Origin: Desulfofustis sp. PB-SRB1
GTDB lineage: Bacteria > Desulfobacterota > Desulfobulbia > Desulfobulbales > Desulfocapsaceae
Direction of reading: 5' to 3'
DNA length: 64,000 nucleotides
NCBI GenBank assembly: GCA_016722945.1
Contig: JAEQMT010000023.1
Span: 186,001-250,000 of the forward strand
Every line of letters starts with the position of its first letter. Position 1 is the stretch's first letter. The notes beneath the pieces were generated by a model, which saw only the letters and a list, made by a program, of their open reading frames with translations, made no database searches and was not told where the DNA came from. Made by a program: the position numbers and the translations under genes. Positions 1 through 9,188 of this stretch are shown piece after piece.

Positions 1-2
1 CC

Positions 3-932
3 GGGCGCTCCCGGTTTTCCTCACCGCCGAACCAGCCTAAATCGACAAACAAAACCGTACTGAGAAAGATCAATGAGTGGTGGCTGACCAGAAAGCCGGC
101 TAAAAAGAGCGCCCAGATTGAAATTAAAAGAGGTATCTTTTCTCCTCGTACCCTCTGGCTCCTCTGGCTGGGTACCGCGGGGATGGTTGGTTTCTGGCTG
201 TTTTCCAGCATCGATGGTTCTTCCCTTGTGCAGCGGGCGCTGGCCCATATCGATCTGTTTAAAATCGTGGTGGTCAGCGTTGAGGGAGAAACTCACAGTG
301 ATGCCGAACAGATTCGGGCAAGCTCCGGGATCATGGTCAGCGAAAGTATGTTCTCGGTTTCTTCCGAAGATGTCGAGTACGCGGTCACCTCGGCGAACCC
401 ATGGATAGCGGACGTTGAGATTATCAGGCGCTGGCCCGGCGAGATCATCATCGAGGTGGATGAATATGAGCCATATGCCCTGATGACCAGCGGCGCCGGT
501 GGAGGAGGACGCCTCTTCTATGTGGATCGGCGCGGCCATCCCTTTGCCCCGGTGGTAGCGGGGGACGATCTTGATTTTCCGGTGATCACCGGCATTGAAC
601 TCGAGCCGGACACTGCCGGCACCCAGGAACAACTCAGCGAACCCCTGCGGTTTCTGAACATGCTTGGCGGCAACGACCCCAACTTACCGGCCCAGTCGGT
701 GTCGGAGATCCACCTTGACGCTGAGCACGGTATGGTGGTTCATCTGGTGGAATACCCGTTTCCCATTTTCCTGGGAACACAGATCACCAGAGAGAAATAC
801 CATCGACTTCGCAAGGTTCTCGAGGTTCTTTACAAGCCGCGCAGACATGGCATGAACATCGGCACGGTGGACTATATCAGTATGGACTATCTGCCGGATA
901 AAGTTATTATCAGCACAAACGAATCAGGATAA
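3..932 (+). CDS. ftsQ: Cell division protein FtsQ, 5' end outside window
   Basis: Bitopic inner-membrane divisome protein that links early and late division proteins. The frame is open to the left edge with no upstream stop, so the true start lies outside the window; about 309 codons are present. The visible part has a basic cytoplasmic tail (many Lys/Arg), one membrane segment (LWLLWLGTAGMVGFWLF, encoded around bases 160-210) and a POTRA domain beginning FKIVVVSVEGE, then the FtsQ beta domain. The stop is 4 bases before the ftsA start, so the two are one operon. Family assignment rests on POTRA layout plus the ftsA-ftsZ context. Confidence 0.9.
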   Translation, partial: GRSRFSSPPNQPKSTNKTVLRKINEWWLTRKPAKKSAQIEIKRGIFSPRTLWLLWLGTAGMVGFWLFSSIDGSSLVQRALAHIDLFKIVVVSVEGETHSDAEQIRASSGIMVSESMFSVSSEDVEYAVTSANPWIADVEIIRRWPGEIIIEVDEYEPYALMTSGAGGGGRLFYVDRRGHPFAPVVAGDDLDFPVITGIELEPDTAGTQEQLSEPLRFLNMLGGNDPNLPAQSVSEIHLDAEHGMVVHLVEYPFPIFLGTQITREKYHRLRKVLEVLYKPRRHGMNIGTVDYISMDYLPDKVIISTNESG

Positions 933-936
933 TTGC

Positions 937-2196
937 ATGATGGCCGAAATATCACCCAGCGCTCACGAAGAGCAGGAAGAAGGTCCCCGCGAGATTCGTG
1001 GTGATCTGGTAGTCGGACTCGATATCGGCACCACCAAGGTGTGTTGCGTGGTGGGTGAGGCGTTTGACGACGGCATCGATATCATCGGGGTGGGTATCAC
1101 ACCGTCACTGGGCATTCGTAAAGGCGTGGTGGTCAATATCGAAAGTACCGTGGCCTCCATCCGCAGAGCCGTCAAGATGGCCGAGGATGTCGCCGGTTGC
1201 GATCTGGAATCGGTGTATGTGGGCATTGCCGGCAATCACATCAAGGGGTTCACCAGTCCCGGTATCCTCGCCATCAACGGCCGCGAGATCAAACAGGCCG
1301 ATGTCCAGGAGGTAATTGATGCGGCCCGCACCGTGAAGATATCGGAAAATCAACGAATCATTCACGTTCTGCCGCAGGAATACATGGTGGATGACCACAC
1401 CGGCATTCAAAACCCCCTGGGGATGACCGGGGTGCGGCTGGTCACCAATGTGCATATCGTCACCGCCGATATCGGCGCCGTCCATAATCTGATTACCTGC
1501 TGCAACAAGGCGGGGCTCGAGGTGACCGACATGGTGCTGGAATCGGTGGCCTCGGCCAAGGCGGTTCTCAGTCAGGATGAAATGGATCTGGGTGTTGTTC
1601 TGGTGGATATCGGCGGCGGCACCACCGATATTGCGGTGTTCTGCGACGGCACAATCCGGCAGACCGGCGAGATCGGCCTGGGCGGCCACAACCTTACCAA
1701 CGATCTCTCCATCGGCCTGCGCACCCCGCTGGGCGAGGCGGAACGGCTCAAGGAAGATTTCGGTGGGGCGCTGGCGGCGGTGATCAAGCCAAATCATGTG
1801 GTGGATGTGCCCTCGGTGGGCAGCCGCGAACCGCGCCGCGTCACCCAGAAGATTCTGGTGGACATCATCGAGGCACGGATGGTGGAGATCCTCGAGATGG
1901 TGGACCGCGAACTGGCTGTTTCCGGCCAGAAAAAACGGCTCAATGCCGGGGTGGTGATCACCGGCGGCACCGCCTTGTTGCCCAATCTTGGCGATCTGGC
2001 CGAGCAGGTCTTCGATCTTCCGGTACGGGTGGGCTATCCCGCCGGGATCGGCGGCCGTACCGAAGATGTCTACAGTCCGCGCTGTACCACCGGGGTAGGC
2101 CTGGTCGTCCATGGCCGCGAGCATCAGCGCTCGATGCTCCATCGTGATCCGTCGATGATGGGGCGGGTGAAGGGATGGTTCAAAAAGATGTGGTAA
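937..2196 (+). CDS. ftsA: Cell division protein FtsA
   Basis: Actin-like ATPase that tethers FtsZ filaments to the membrane. At 419 aa it has normal length. Residues 29-34 (DIGTTK) form the first phosphate loop and VDIGGGTTD near residue 220 the second; a GGTALLP motif lies in the C-terminal third. The last 13 residues (MMGRVKGWFKKMW) form the amphipathic membrane-targeting helix. Two adjacent ATG codons (937 and 940) could start the gene, with a weak AGGA upstream. It sits between ftsQ and ftsZ, the usual order. Confidence 0.97.
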   Translation: MMAEISPSAHEEQEEGPREIRGDLVVGLDIGTTKVCCVVGEAFDDGIDIIGVGITPSLGIRKGVVVNIESTVASIRRAVKMAEDVAGCDLESVYVGIAGNHIKGFTSPGILAINGREIKQADVQEVIDAARTVKISENQRIIHVLPQEYMVDDHTGIQNPLGMTGVRLVTNVHIVTADIGAVHNLITCCNKAGLEVTDMVLESVASAKAVLSQDEMDLGVVLVDIGGGTTDIAVFCDGTIRQTGEIGLGGHNLTNDLSIGLRTPLGEAERLKEDFGGALAAVIKPNHVVDVPSVGSREPRRVTQKILVDIIEARMVEILEMVDRELAVSGQKKRLNAGVVITGGTALLPNLGDLAEQVFDLPVRVGYPAGIGGRTEDVYSPRCTTGVGLVVHGREHQRSMLHRDPSMMGRVKGWFKKMW

Positions 2197-2270
2197 GTGG
2201 CTCTTTATCGTTTATCAGCCGGATGTTTCATGATATGATCGCGAAGTTTTAATTTTTATAGTTGATGAAC

Positions 2271-2416
2271 TCGTAAAAACCCTGAATTTACTTGCTAACG
2301 TCATTCCCGCCCTCGATAACAACACTCAAGGGCAGGCTGCAGCGGGAATCCAGTAATTTCATTTGATTATGGATTTCGGTTCAACTCCACAATGACCGTA
2401 ATTGGGGTTTTTACGA
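2271..2416. repeat. Family-1 dispersed MITE-like repeat, copy 1
   Basis: This fills most of the 288-bp ftsA-ftsZ gap. It is bounded by an exact 12-bp terminal inverted repeat, TCGTAAAAACCC at 2271-2282 and GGGTTTTTACGA at 2405-2416, which extends outward with mismatches. Inside is a second inverted repeat (CATTCCCGC / GCGGGAAT). The internal sequence recurs at 60326-60484 and, degraded and inverted, at 53302-53362. It has no coding potential, which fits a non-autonomous palindromic element. Confidence 0.75.
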
Positions 2417-2484
2417 CGCCATTATGCTGGATGCCGGGCTTTAACCGGTTGGTGAACATTTTTCATACCTGAGGGGGGACTGAG

Positions 2485-3705
2485 ATGCCGTTTCGTATGG
2501 CGGAAACTGAGCAGGTTGCAACCGTAAAGGTTATCGGTGTTGGCGGTGGCGGCGGCAACGCCATCAACACCATGGTGGACAACCGGTTGCAGGGGGTACA
2601 ATTTATCTCCGCCAACACCGACAAACAGACCCTCGCCCAGTCCCGAGCAGATATCTGCATACAGCTCGGACCCAGCATCACCAAGGGGTTGGGAGCCGGC
2701 GCCGATCCCGAGATCGGGGCGCAGGCGGCGCACGAATCACTCGATGAGATCAAGGAGGTTCTCAAGGGAAGCGATATGGTCTTCGTCACCGCCGGTCTTG
2801 GTGGCGGCACCGGTACCGGTGCCGCTCCCGTGGTGGCCCGGTTGAGCAAAGAGATGGGGGCCCTGACCGTGGCGGTGGTGACCAAACCGTTTAGTTTCGA
2901 AGGCAAACAGCGAGCCAAAAACGCCGAAGCGGGATGGCGGGAGCTTCACGATTTTGCCGACACCCTGATCACCATTCCCAATGACCGCCTCCTCACCCTT
3001 ATGCAGAAGACCTCCAAGCTCGCCGATATGCTCACCCTGGCCGATTCGGTACTGCTCCAGGCGGTGAAGGGGATTACCGATCTCATCAGTGTTCCCGGTC
3101 TGATCAACGCCGATTTTGCCGATTTGCGCACGGTGATGCGCGAGGTGGGACCGGCGATCATGGGCTCCGCCTCGGCGGTGGGTGAGAACCGGGCCGAGGA
3201 GGCCGCCAAACGGGCGATCGATAATCAACTCCTGGAAGATGTGGGGATCGATGGCGCCCGCGGCCTGCTGATAAATATCTCCGCCTCCCATGAGAGCTTC
3301 ACCATGGCCGAATTCATGGCGGCTTCCGCCCTGATTCAGGAAAAGGTGGACGAGGATGCCAAGGTGGTGATCGGCGCCCTGTATGATGATTCACTGGGCG
3401 ATGAGCTGCAGGTAACGGTGATTGCCACCGGGGTCGGCGAAACGGCGGGCACCCGGCGAACCATTCATCATGTGGAAGATCTGCGTCTCAGCCAGTTGCG
3501 GGTCGAGGGCGAGAGCCAGGGGGCAATGAAGCCGGCGCCTCCCAACGAGCAAAAAAAGGGTACCGTCCTGCCGGGCTCCAATTTCGAATCTTTTGACGCG
3601 CAGGGAAGTGATGCTCAAACTGAGAGCGTCGAACCGCGCCGTGGCGATACGCACTATGAGGATTACCTGGAAACCCCCACCTATCTGCGTAAAAAAGCAA
3701 ATTAG
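2485..3705 (+). CDS. ftsZ: Cell division protein FtsZ
   Basis: Tubulin-like GTPase that forms the Z ring. At 406 aa, the N-terminal nucleotide loop [13 protein letters not shown] comes first, and the tubulin signature GGGTGTG lies near residues 106-112. The C-terminal core is followed by a variable linker and the conserved tail peptide [10 protein letters not shown], which binds FtsA and ZipA-type partners. A strong GAGGGGGG ribosome site lies 7-8 bases before ATG 2485. It is separated from ftsA by a repeat element, so readthrough or its own promoter must supply transcription. Confidence 0.98.
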   Translation: MPFRMAETEQVATVKVIGVGGGGGNAINTMVDNRLQGVQFISANTDKQTLAQSRADICIQLGPSITKGLGAGADPEIGAQAAHESLDEIKEVLKGSDMVFVTAGLGGGTGTGAAPVVARLSKEMGALTVAVVTKPFSFEGKQRAKNAEAGWRELHDFADTLITIPNDRLLTLMQKTSKLADMLTLADSVLLQAVKGITDLISVPGLINADFADLRTVMREVGPAIMGSASAVGENRAEEAAKRAIDNQLLEDVGIDGARGLLINISASHESFTMAEFMAASALIQEKVDEDAKVVIGALYDDSLGDELQVTVIATGVGETAGTRRTIHHVEDLRLSQLRVEGESQGAMKPAPPNEQKKGTVLPGSNFESFDAQGSDAQTESVEPRRGDTHYEDYLETPTYLRKKAN

Positions 3706-3724
3706 CTCACCCATCACCAGGGAT

Positions 3725-3862
3725 CCTTGAAACATGAGAAATTTCGTTCAAGATCAAGGCGCCAGGGAAATTTTGCCGCGGGCCGGAATGATAGTGCCGG
3801 GATAAGATTTTTTGAGCAACGCGGAGATTGGGCGAAAAGGCCATTTTGCAAGGTTCTCACCA
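3725..3862. repeat. Family-2 dispersed repeat, copy A
   Basis: About 140 bp that closely resembles 7237-7376 and 53381-53523. Shared blocks include CCTTGnAACATGAGA at the left, TGCCGGG in the middle, and TTGGGCGAAA...CATTTTGCAAGGTTCTCA at the right. The right end runs into the 5' part of the following radical SAM gene, whose upstream start candidate (TTG 3812) lies inside the repeat. The ends are imperfect inverted repeats. Confidence 0.7.
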
Positions 3863-5656
3863 TTTTTGAGTTCCCATACCAGACGCCATAGTGCCGATTC
3901 GGCACGAAAAAACCGCCTGGCCGGTGAACGGGGCGTCTACCTGAAAAAATGGGGCGACCGTCTGCCGGTGGCGCTGCTCTATCCCAACCGATACCGGGCC
4001 GGTATGGCCAGCCTCGGCATGCAGCTGGTCTATCACCAGCTCAACGAATGCGAAACTATTGTCTGCGAGCGCATCTTTCTCCCCGATGACGACTCTTCTC
4101 CCGTTTCCATGGAGTCGGGGCGCCCGCTGGACAATTTCGCCGTTGTCCTCTGCTCGATCAGCTTTGAGCAGGACTATGTCAATCTGGTTCGTCTGCTGCT
4201 GGATGGCGGTATCGCTGCCTTGAGTGAGCAGCGCGGTGAGCGGATCGAGCCCGGCGCGCCGCTGGTGGTGGGCGGTGGGGTGGCGCTTTCTATGAATCCC
4301 GAGCCGCTGGCGCCGTTTTTTGATCTGCTTTTGATCGGTGAGGCGGAGGTACTGCTGCCGCCGTTGCTCACTATCCTCAGCGAGCCGCTTGGTTCACGCC
4401 GCGAGTTTCTTGGTCGTAGCCTGGTTTTGGGGGCGGGGTTTTACGTGCCGCGCCGCTACACCCCGAGCTATGACGGGGCCGGCCGATTTGTCGGGATGCA
4501 GGCCGATGGCGGCGCCCCTGCCCGTGTCAAGCGGGTGTACGCCGATGAAACCCAGGTAACCGGCCGCTCCCAGCTGTTGAGCCCGGATGCCGAGTTTGCC
4601 GATCTCTACATGGTGGAGTTGGGCAGAGGGTGCAGTCGCGGCTGCCGGTTCTGCACCGCCGGATTTGTCTTGAGACCGCCGCGTCTCTGGGGTGAACAGA
4701 CGGTGGCCGCGGCCCTTGCCGATTGTCCGGCGGACATTAGCCGGGTTGGTCTGCTGGGCATGGAAATGACCGATGAAGAGACCATCGAGACCATCTCAGA
4801 GCACATGCTGGCGGACGACCGTACTCTTTCTTTTTCTTCATTGCGGGCTGATCGCATATCCGGCCGTCTGCTTGCCCTGCTTGGCAAAACCAGACCCAAA
4901 AGTCTTGCCATCGCCCCGGACGGCGCCTCGCAGCGGCTGCGGCGGGTGATCAACAAGGGGCTCAGCGAGGCTGATATTATCTCCGCCGGCGAGCATCTCG
5001 CCGCCGCCGGGCTCTATCGCCTGAAGCTCTACCTGATGATCGGGCTGCCCACCGAGACCGCGGCCGATATCGACGAATTTCTCGGTCTGCTCGGCAGGCT
5101 GCGCGAAGCAATGAACACAATCGGTCGCAGCCATGGCCGGTTATGTGAGCTGATCGTCTCGGCCACTAGTTTCGTGCCCAAACCGTGGACCCCGTTTCAA
5201 TATCATCCCTTCGGCTCACCCGAACCGCCCGCTCAAGGTGAGTCGATATCAGCCGATAGGGCCGTATCAATGCTGAAAAAACGGACCGCGCAGTTGAAAA
5301 AGGGGATCACCGCGCTTGCCAACGTCACGCTCAAAACGGATAAAGTCGAAGATGCTCTCTGGCAGGCGGTGCTGGCCCGTGGTGATCGAAGGCTGGCCCC
5401 AGTCTTGCTGGATATGGCGGCATCGGGTATATCATCGAAGCGGGCCATGAAACAACACGGGGTGAGCGCCGATCTCTTTGCCACCCGCCACTACCGCGAC
5501 GACGATGCACTGCCATGGCAGATTATCGATCAGGGTATAAACGATTCGTATCTCTTCGATGAATATAGCAAAGCGATTTTGGCCCGGGAGAGCCGCCCCT
5601 GTGAGCCGCCCCACTGCCGAAGATGCGGGGTCTGCGGCCGGCCCCCGGACAACTGA
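3812..5656 (+). CDS. B12-binding-type radical SAM protein
   Basis: Radical SAM enzyme of the class with an N-terminal cobalamin-binding-like domain; the substrate is unknown. The protein is 614 aa from TTG 3812. The motif GCSRGCRFCTAG supplies the CxxxCxxC triad near residues 274-281. A Cys-rich tail (HCRRCGVCG) at the C terminus resembles a zinc or extra Fe-S site. Homology starts around GERGVYLKKWGDRLPVALLYP, so the start is uncertain: TTG 3812 and TTG 3866 both lie in or at the edge of a dispersed repeat, and no ATG occurs before conserved sequence. The last 98 bases overlap the kinase reading frame downstream. Confidence 0.75.
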   Translation: MSNAEIGRKGHFARFSPFLSSHTRRHSADSARKNRLAGERGVYLKKWGDRLPVALLYPNRYRAGMASLGMQLVYHQLNECETIVCERIFLPDDDSSPVSMESGRPLDNFAVVLCSISFEQDYVNLVRLLLDGGIAALSEQRGERIEPGAPLVVGGGVALSMNPEPLAPFFDLLLIGEAEVLLPPLLTILSEPLGSRREFLGRSLVLGAGFYVPRRYTPSYDGAGRFVGMQADGGAPARVKRVYADETQVTGRSQLLSPDAEFADLYMVELGRGCSRGCRFCTAGFVLRPPRLWGEQTVAAALADCPADISRVGLLGMEMTDEETIETISEHMLADDRTLSFSSLRADRISGRLLALLGKTRPKSLAIAPDGASQRLRRVINKGLSEADIISAGEHLAAAGLYRLKLYLMIGLPTETAADIDEFLGLLGRLREAMNTIGRSHGRLCELIVSATSFVPKPWTPFQYHPFGSPEPPAQGESISADRAVSMLKKRTAQLKKGITALANVTLKTDKVEDALWQAVLARGDRRLAPVLLDMAASGISSKRAMKQHGVSADLFATRHYRDDDALPWQIIDQGINDSYLFDEYSKAILARESRPCEPPHCRRCGVCGRPPDN

Positions 5657-7097
5657 ACAACCACAAGAAGATAGTGGGAGGCGGCGGTCGCGTACCGACC
5701 CCTCTATTCAGTCTTTCAACCTCACAAAATACTTCTCGTTCTCAGCATTTGGCGTCTTTCTGGTTTTTGCGCTATCTCTTTCATGGATTATAGCAAACCA
5801 CGCCCGCAACGTCATGCTTCAGCAGAGCGAGGACTATTCCCTGCTGCTCGCGGAAAACCTCAACCAGCAGGTATTTCGGCGCTTCGTGCTGCCGGCGGTG
5901 GTGCGTTACGGACGGATTGCCCTGCGCAATCCGGAGCAGTTCGACTATCTCGACCGCATTGTCGACGGCGTGGTACAGGGGCTTGCCATCGATTCGGTGA
6001 CGATTTTTGACTCCAGTGAGAACGTTATCTCATACTCCACCGACACCGAGCTGGTGGGGATTCGGGATCGAGGCGGGATAGAGTATCAAAAGGCGCTGGA
6101 AGGCGAGGCCAACTCCCGGTTTATCTACCATGGCTCCATCTTCAGCCTGTTCAGCGGTTCCGATGATATCGGCTGTGAATTGATCACCTATATCCCGTTT
6201 CGCCAGGTCAAAGAGAGTGGCGAAGAGGGGGAGGCGATTATGGGGGTCATCGAGATAACCAAGGATCTCACCAAGGATTATACCGCGATTTTGCGGCTGC
6301 ATGGCAGGATCATCATCGTTTCCTTGCTGATGATGACGGTGCTTTTTCTCGTTATGTATACCATCGTCTCGCGGGCCGGCCGGATTATCGAGCGGCGCAC
6401 CGGCGAGCGTCTCAAGCTGGAAGAGCAGCTCTCCAAAACCAAACAATTGGCCCAGCTGGGCACCATGATCGCCACCGTTTCACACGAGATCAAAAGCCCT
6501 CTGGGAATTGTTCGCAGCACCGCCGAGGTCTTGAAAAAACGAATCGAGAAGGTGGCGCCGGGTAACGAGCAGCTCTCCCAGATCATCGTTGACGAGACCA
6601 ACCGCCTTAATACCATCGTCACCGAATTTTTAGATTTTGCCAGACCTCAGGAGCCAAAGCCCGCCCCCCACGACCTGCATCAGATTATCAGCCGCGCCGC
6701 CACCTTCGTGCATGGACTGGCCGAGCAGAGTGGGGTGGTCATCAAGACCGAGTTCACCGATGGCGGGCTTATCCGAGCGGTGGATGAGGATATGCTCTAC
6801 CGTGCTTTTCTCAATATCACCATTAACGCTATCCAGGCCATGGCCGACGGCGGCGCCCTCACCATCACCACGAAGGTTGACGACGACGGATGGGCGGTAA
6901 TCACCATCGCCGATACCGGGAAGGGCATGAGCCAGGAGAAAATGGACCACATTTTCGAGCCCTTTTTCACCGACAAACACAAGGGCACCGGTCTTGGCCT
7001 GGCTATTGCCCAAAGCAGTATCGACAGCCACCACGGTACGATCTCCGTGCGTGGCGGTGAAGATGGCGGCGCCACCTTCGTTATCCGGCTTCCCTGA
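5601..7097 (+). CDS. Membrane sensor histidine kinase
   Basis: Two-component sensor kinase. GTG 5601 is chosen because ATG 5559 would give a 98-base overlap with the upstream gene; 5559 remains possible. There are two membrane segments (YFSFSAFGVFLVFALSLSWI and IIIVSLLMMTVLFLVMYTIV) around a periplasmic sensor region. Then come a short coiled linker, HisKA with the phospho-acceptor His in VSHEIKSPLG (residue 309 counting from 5559), and an HATPase domain with DTGKGM and GTGLGLAIA. No cognate regulator is adjacent; the NtrC-type regulator lies two genes downstream. Confidence 0.88.
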   Translation: MSRPTAEDAGSAAGPRTTEQPQEDSGRRRSRTDPSIQSFNLTKYFSFSAFGVFLVFALSLSWIIANHARNVMLQQSEDYSLLLAENLNQQVFRRFVLPAVVRYGRIALRNPEQFDYLDRIVDGVVQGLAIDSVTIFDSSENVISYSTDTELVGIRDRGGIEYQKALEGEANSRFIYHGSIFSLFSGSDDIGCELITYIPFRQVKESGEEGEAIMGVIEITKDLTKDYTAILRLHGRIIIVSLLMMTVLFLVMYTIVSRAGRIIERRTGERLKLEEQLSKTKQLAQLGTMIATVSHEIKSPLGIVRSTAEVLKKRIEKVAPGNEQLSQIIVDETNRLNTIVTEFLDFARPQEPKPAPHDLHQIISRAATFVHGLAEQSGVVIKTEFTDGGLIRAVDEDMLYRAFLNITINAIQAMADGGALTITTKVDDDGWAVITIADTGKGMSQEKMDHIFEPFFTDKHKGTGLGLAIAQSSIDSHHGTISVRGGEDGGATFVIRLP

Positions 7098-7236
7098 GGA
7101 TGGCGTCCGCACCGTTAAGCGGTGTCCGCGGGTGTCGTATGGGTCGGGAGCGTTTGTGTGCAAGCCGTTTTTCAGCATACGGGCAATGTGCTTGCTTGCC
7201 CATTGCACCTAATTATGTTCATATGCAAAAAATACG

Positions 7237-7376
7237 GGAGCCTTGTAACATGAGACTTTTCGTTCACCATCGAGGCGCGAGGTACATGGTACCGCGGGCC
7301 GGGCTGATAGTGCCGGGCCAACATGGTTTGCGCAGCGCTGAGCTTGGGCGAAACAGTCATTTGGCAATGTTCTCAT
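7237..7376. repeat. Family-2 dispersed repeat, copy B
   Basis: This occupies the right half of the 316-bp gap between the kinase and the flavoprotein gene. It begins GGGAGCCTTGTAACATGAGA and ends GGCAATGTTCTCA, matching copies at 3725 and 53381 along its length. The part of the gap to its left (7098-7236) shows nothing recognisable. Confidence 0.7.
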
Positions 7377-7413
7377 ACACAATTACTCTCCAACTATGTA
7401 TATGAGGTGCACA

Positions 7414-9147
7414 ATGGGTAAAAAAGTGGTGATCGTCGGGGCGGTGGCGGCCGGCCCGAAGGCGGCGGTGCGTATCAAAAGGCTTGATTTTTCCGCCCAA
7501 GTGACCCTGATCGATGAGGATTCCATCATCTCCTATGGCGGCTGCGGGATTCCCTACTACGTTTCCGGTGACGTACCCGATGAAAAGGAGCTGCGTTCCA
7601 CCAATTTTCATATGGTGCGTGACAAAGACTATTTTGAACGCGCCAAAGGCGTCACCACCCTCACCCGGACCAAGGCGCTCACCATCGATCGCAAGAACAA
7701 AAAAGTGGAAATCGAGTCACTGGAGACCGGCGCCCGCGACTGGCTCGACTATGACGCCCTGATGCTGGCCACCGGCACCGAACCCTTTGTCCTGCCCATC
7801 CCCGGCGCCGACCTGGACGGGGTCTTCTGCGCCAACAACATTCATCGGGCAGTGGCTATCAAGGAGCGCATCGCGGCCGGTAAGGTGAGCTCGGCGGTGG
7901 TCATCGGCGGCGGCGCCATCGGGGTGGAGATGGCCGAGGCACTCAAGGATCTGTGGGGGGTCGATACCGCCCTGGTGGAATTTTTCGATCAGCTGCTGCC
8001 CAACCTGGTGGATTGGGAGATGGCCGCCATTCTCGCCACCCATCTGCGTGACAACGGGGTGGCGGTGCATCTTGGTGAACCGGCCCGCGAGATTATCGGC
8101 GAAGGCGGCACAGTGGCCGGAGTTCGCACCGACAAGCGCACCCTGGCGGCCGATCTGGTAATCATGGCGGCCGGTGTGCGGCCCCGCGCCGAGCTGGCCC
8201 GGGCGGCCGGCCTGCACGTTTCGGAAAGAGGGATGATCGTGGTCAACGATCATATGCAGACCTCCGATCCGGCCATCTACGCGGCCGGCGACTGCGTGGA
8301 GATTACCAATCTGGTGTCCGGACGCAAGTTCTTCGCCCCCTTAGGTTCCCTGGCCAACAAAGAGGGGCGGGTGGCCGGCGACAATATCGCCGGCATCCCG
8401 TCCACCTTTGCAGGCGGGGTGGGCAGTTTCATCATGAAGGCCTTTGACATGTCCATCGGCTCGGCCGGGCTCACCCTCAGCGCTGCCCGGGCGGCCGGTT
8501 ATGATGCCGATATCTCGCTGACCTCGCCGGTGGACCGGGCCCATTTCTATCCGATCCACGGCATTGCCTGTTTTCTCATGGTCTTTGACCGGCGCACCAG
8601 AAAAGCGCTGGGGTTGCAGGGCATCGGGCCGATGGGCGACGGCATCCTGGCGCGCATCAACGGGGCGGCGCCGCTGCTTTGCGCGGGTGCCACTATAGAG
8701 GATTTCAACACCATCGAAATGGCCTACTCACCGCCTTTTTCCGCCGCCATCGACTCCGTTAACGCGGCCTCCTATGTGGCCGAGAATTTGTGCGACAACC
8801 GGATGCGCAAGATCGACATGCGTGAGTTTTTCGAGTATATGAAAGACCCGACGGTCCAACCCGACTGGATGATGCTTGATGTCCGCCATCCCAAGGAGTC
8901 GCAGCCCTGTGTTGATCGTTTTGGCGCCGAGCGCTGGCTGTCGCTGCCCTACGATCAGGTGCGTGAGCGCTGGCGCGAACTGCCCACCGACAAGACCATG
9001 GTGGTGCTCTGCAATGCCGGCACCCGATCCTACGAGGTGCAGCGCTTTCTCGATCAGGTGGGTGGGCCTTCCGCTGTCGTGCTGGCCGGCGGGATCAATG
9101 TGGTAAAACGGATCGATGGCGATCTCTTACCCGGCTCCGCCGGTTAA
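7414..9147 (+). CDS. CoA-disulfide/polysulfide reductase-like flavoprotein with rhodanese domain
   Basis: FAD/NAD(P)H oxidoreductase of the CoA-disulfide reductase, NADH peroxidase and NAD(P)H sulfur-reductase family. ATG 7414 is chosen because GAGGTG lies four bases upstream. Of 577 aa, residues 1-450 hold the FAD fold (VVIVGAVAAGPKAA), the single redox Cys44 in SYGGCGIPYY, the second Rossmann motif VVIGGGAIGVEMAE and the FAD-binding YAAGDC. The C-terminal 110 residues form a rhodanese domain with active-site Cys533 in VVLCNAGTRS. In this fusion type the rhodanese probably hands persulfide sulfur to the flavoprotein. This suits polysulfide or CoA-persulfide reduction in a sulfur anaerobe; the exact substrate is inferred. 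Confidence 0.87.
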   Translation: MGKKVVIVGAVAAGPKAAVRIKRLDFSAQVTLIDEDSIISYGGCGIPYYVSGDVPDEKELRSTNFHMVRDKDYFERAKGVTTLTRTKALTIDRKNKKVEIESLETGARDWLDYDALMLATGTEPFVLPIPGADLDGVFCANNIHRAVAIKERIAAGKVSSAVVIGGGAIGVEMAEALKDLWGVDTALVEFFDQLLPNLVDWEMAAILATHLRDNGVAVHLGEPAREIIGEGGTVAGVRTDKRTLAADLVIMAAGVRPRAELARAAGLHVSERGMIVVNDHMQTSDPAIYAAGDCVEITNLVSGRKFFAPLGSLANKEGRVAGDNIAGIPSTFAGGVGSFIMKAFDMSIGSAGLTLSAARAAGYDADISLTSPVDRAHFYPIHGIACFLMVFDRRTRKALGLQGIGPMGDGILARINGAAPLLCAGATIEDFNTIEMAYSPPFSAAIDSVNAASYVAENLCDNRMRKIDMREFFEYMKDPTVQPDWMMLDVRHPKESQPCVDRFGAERWLSLPYDQVRERWRELPTDKTMVVLCNAGTRSYEVQRFLDQVGGPSAVVLAGGINVVKRIDGDLLPGSAG

Positions 9148-9188
9148 GCCACTCTTTTTCAGATGAACCACCACGTACAAGCGGCTGG

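Noticed and set aside
1105..2142. 345-aa frame antisense to ftsA
   Set aside because: It is a codon-bias shadow of ftsA, His/Gly-rich and without homology.
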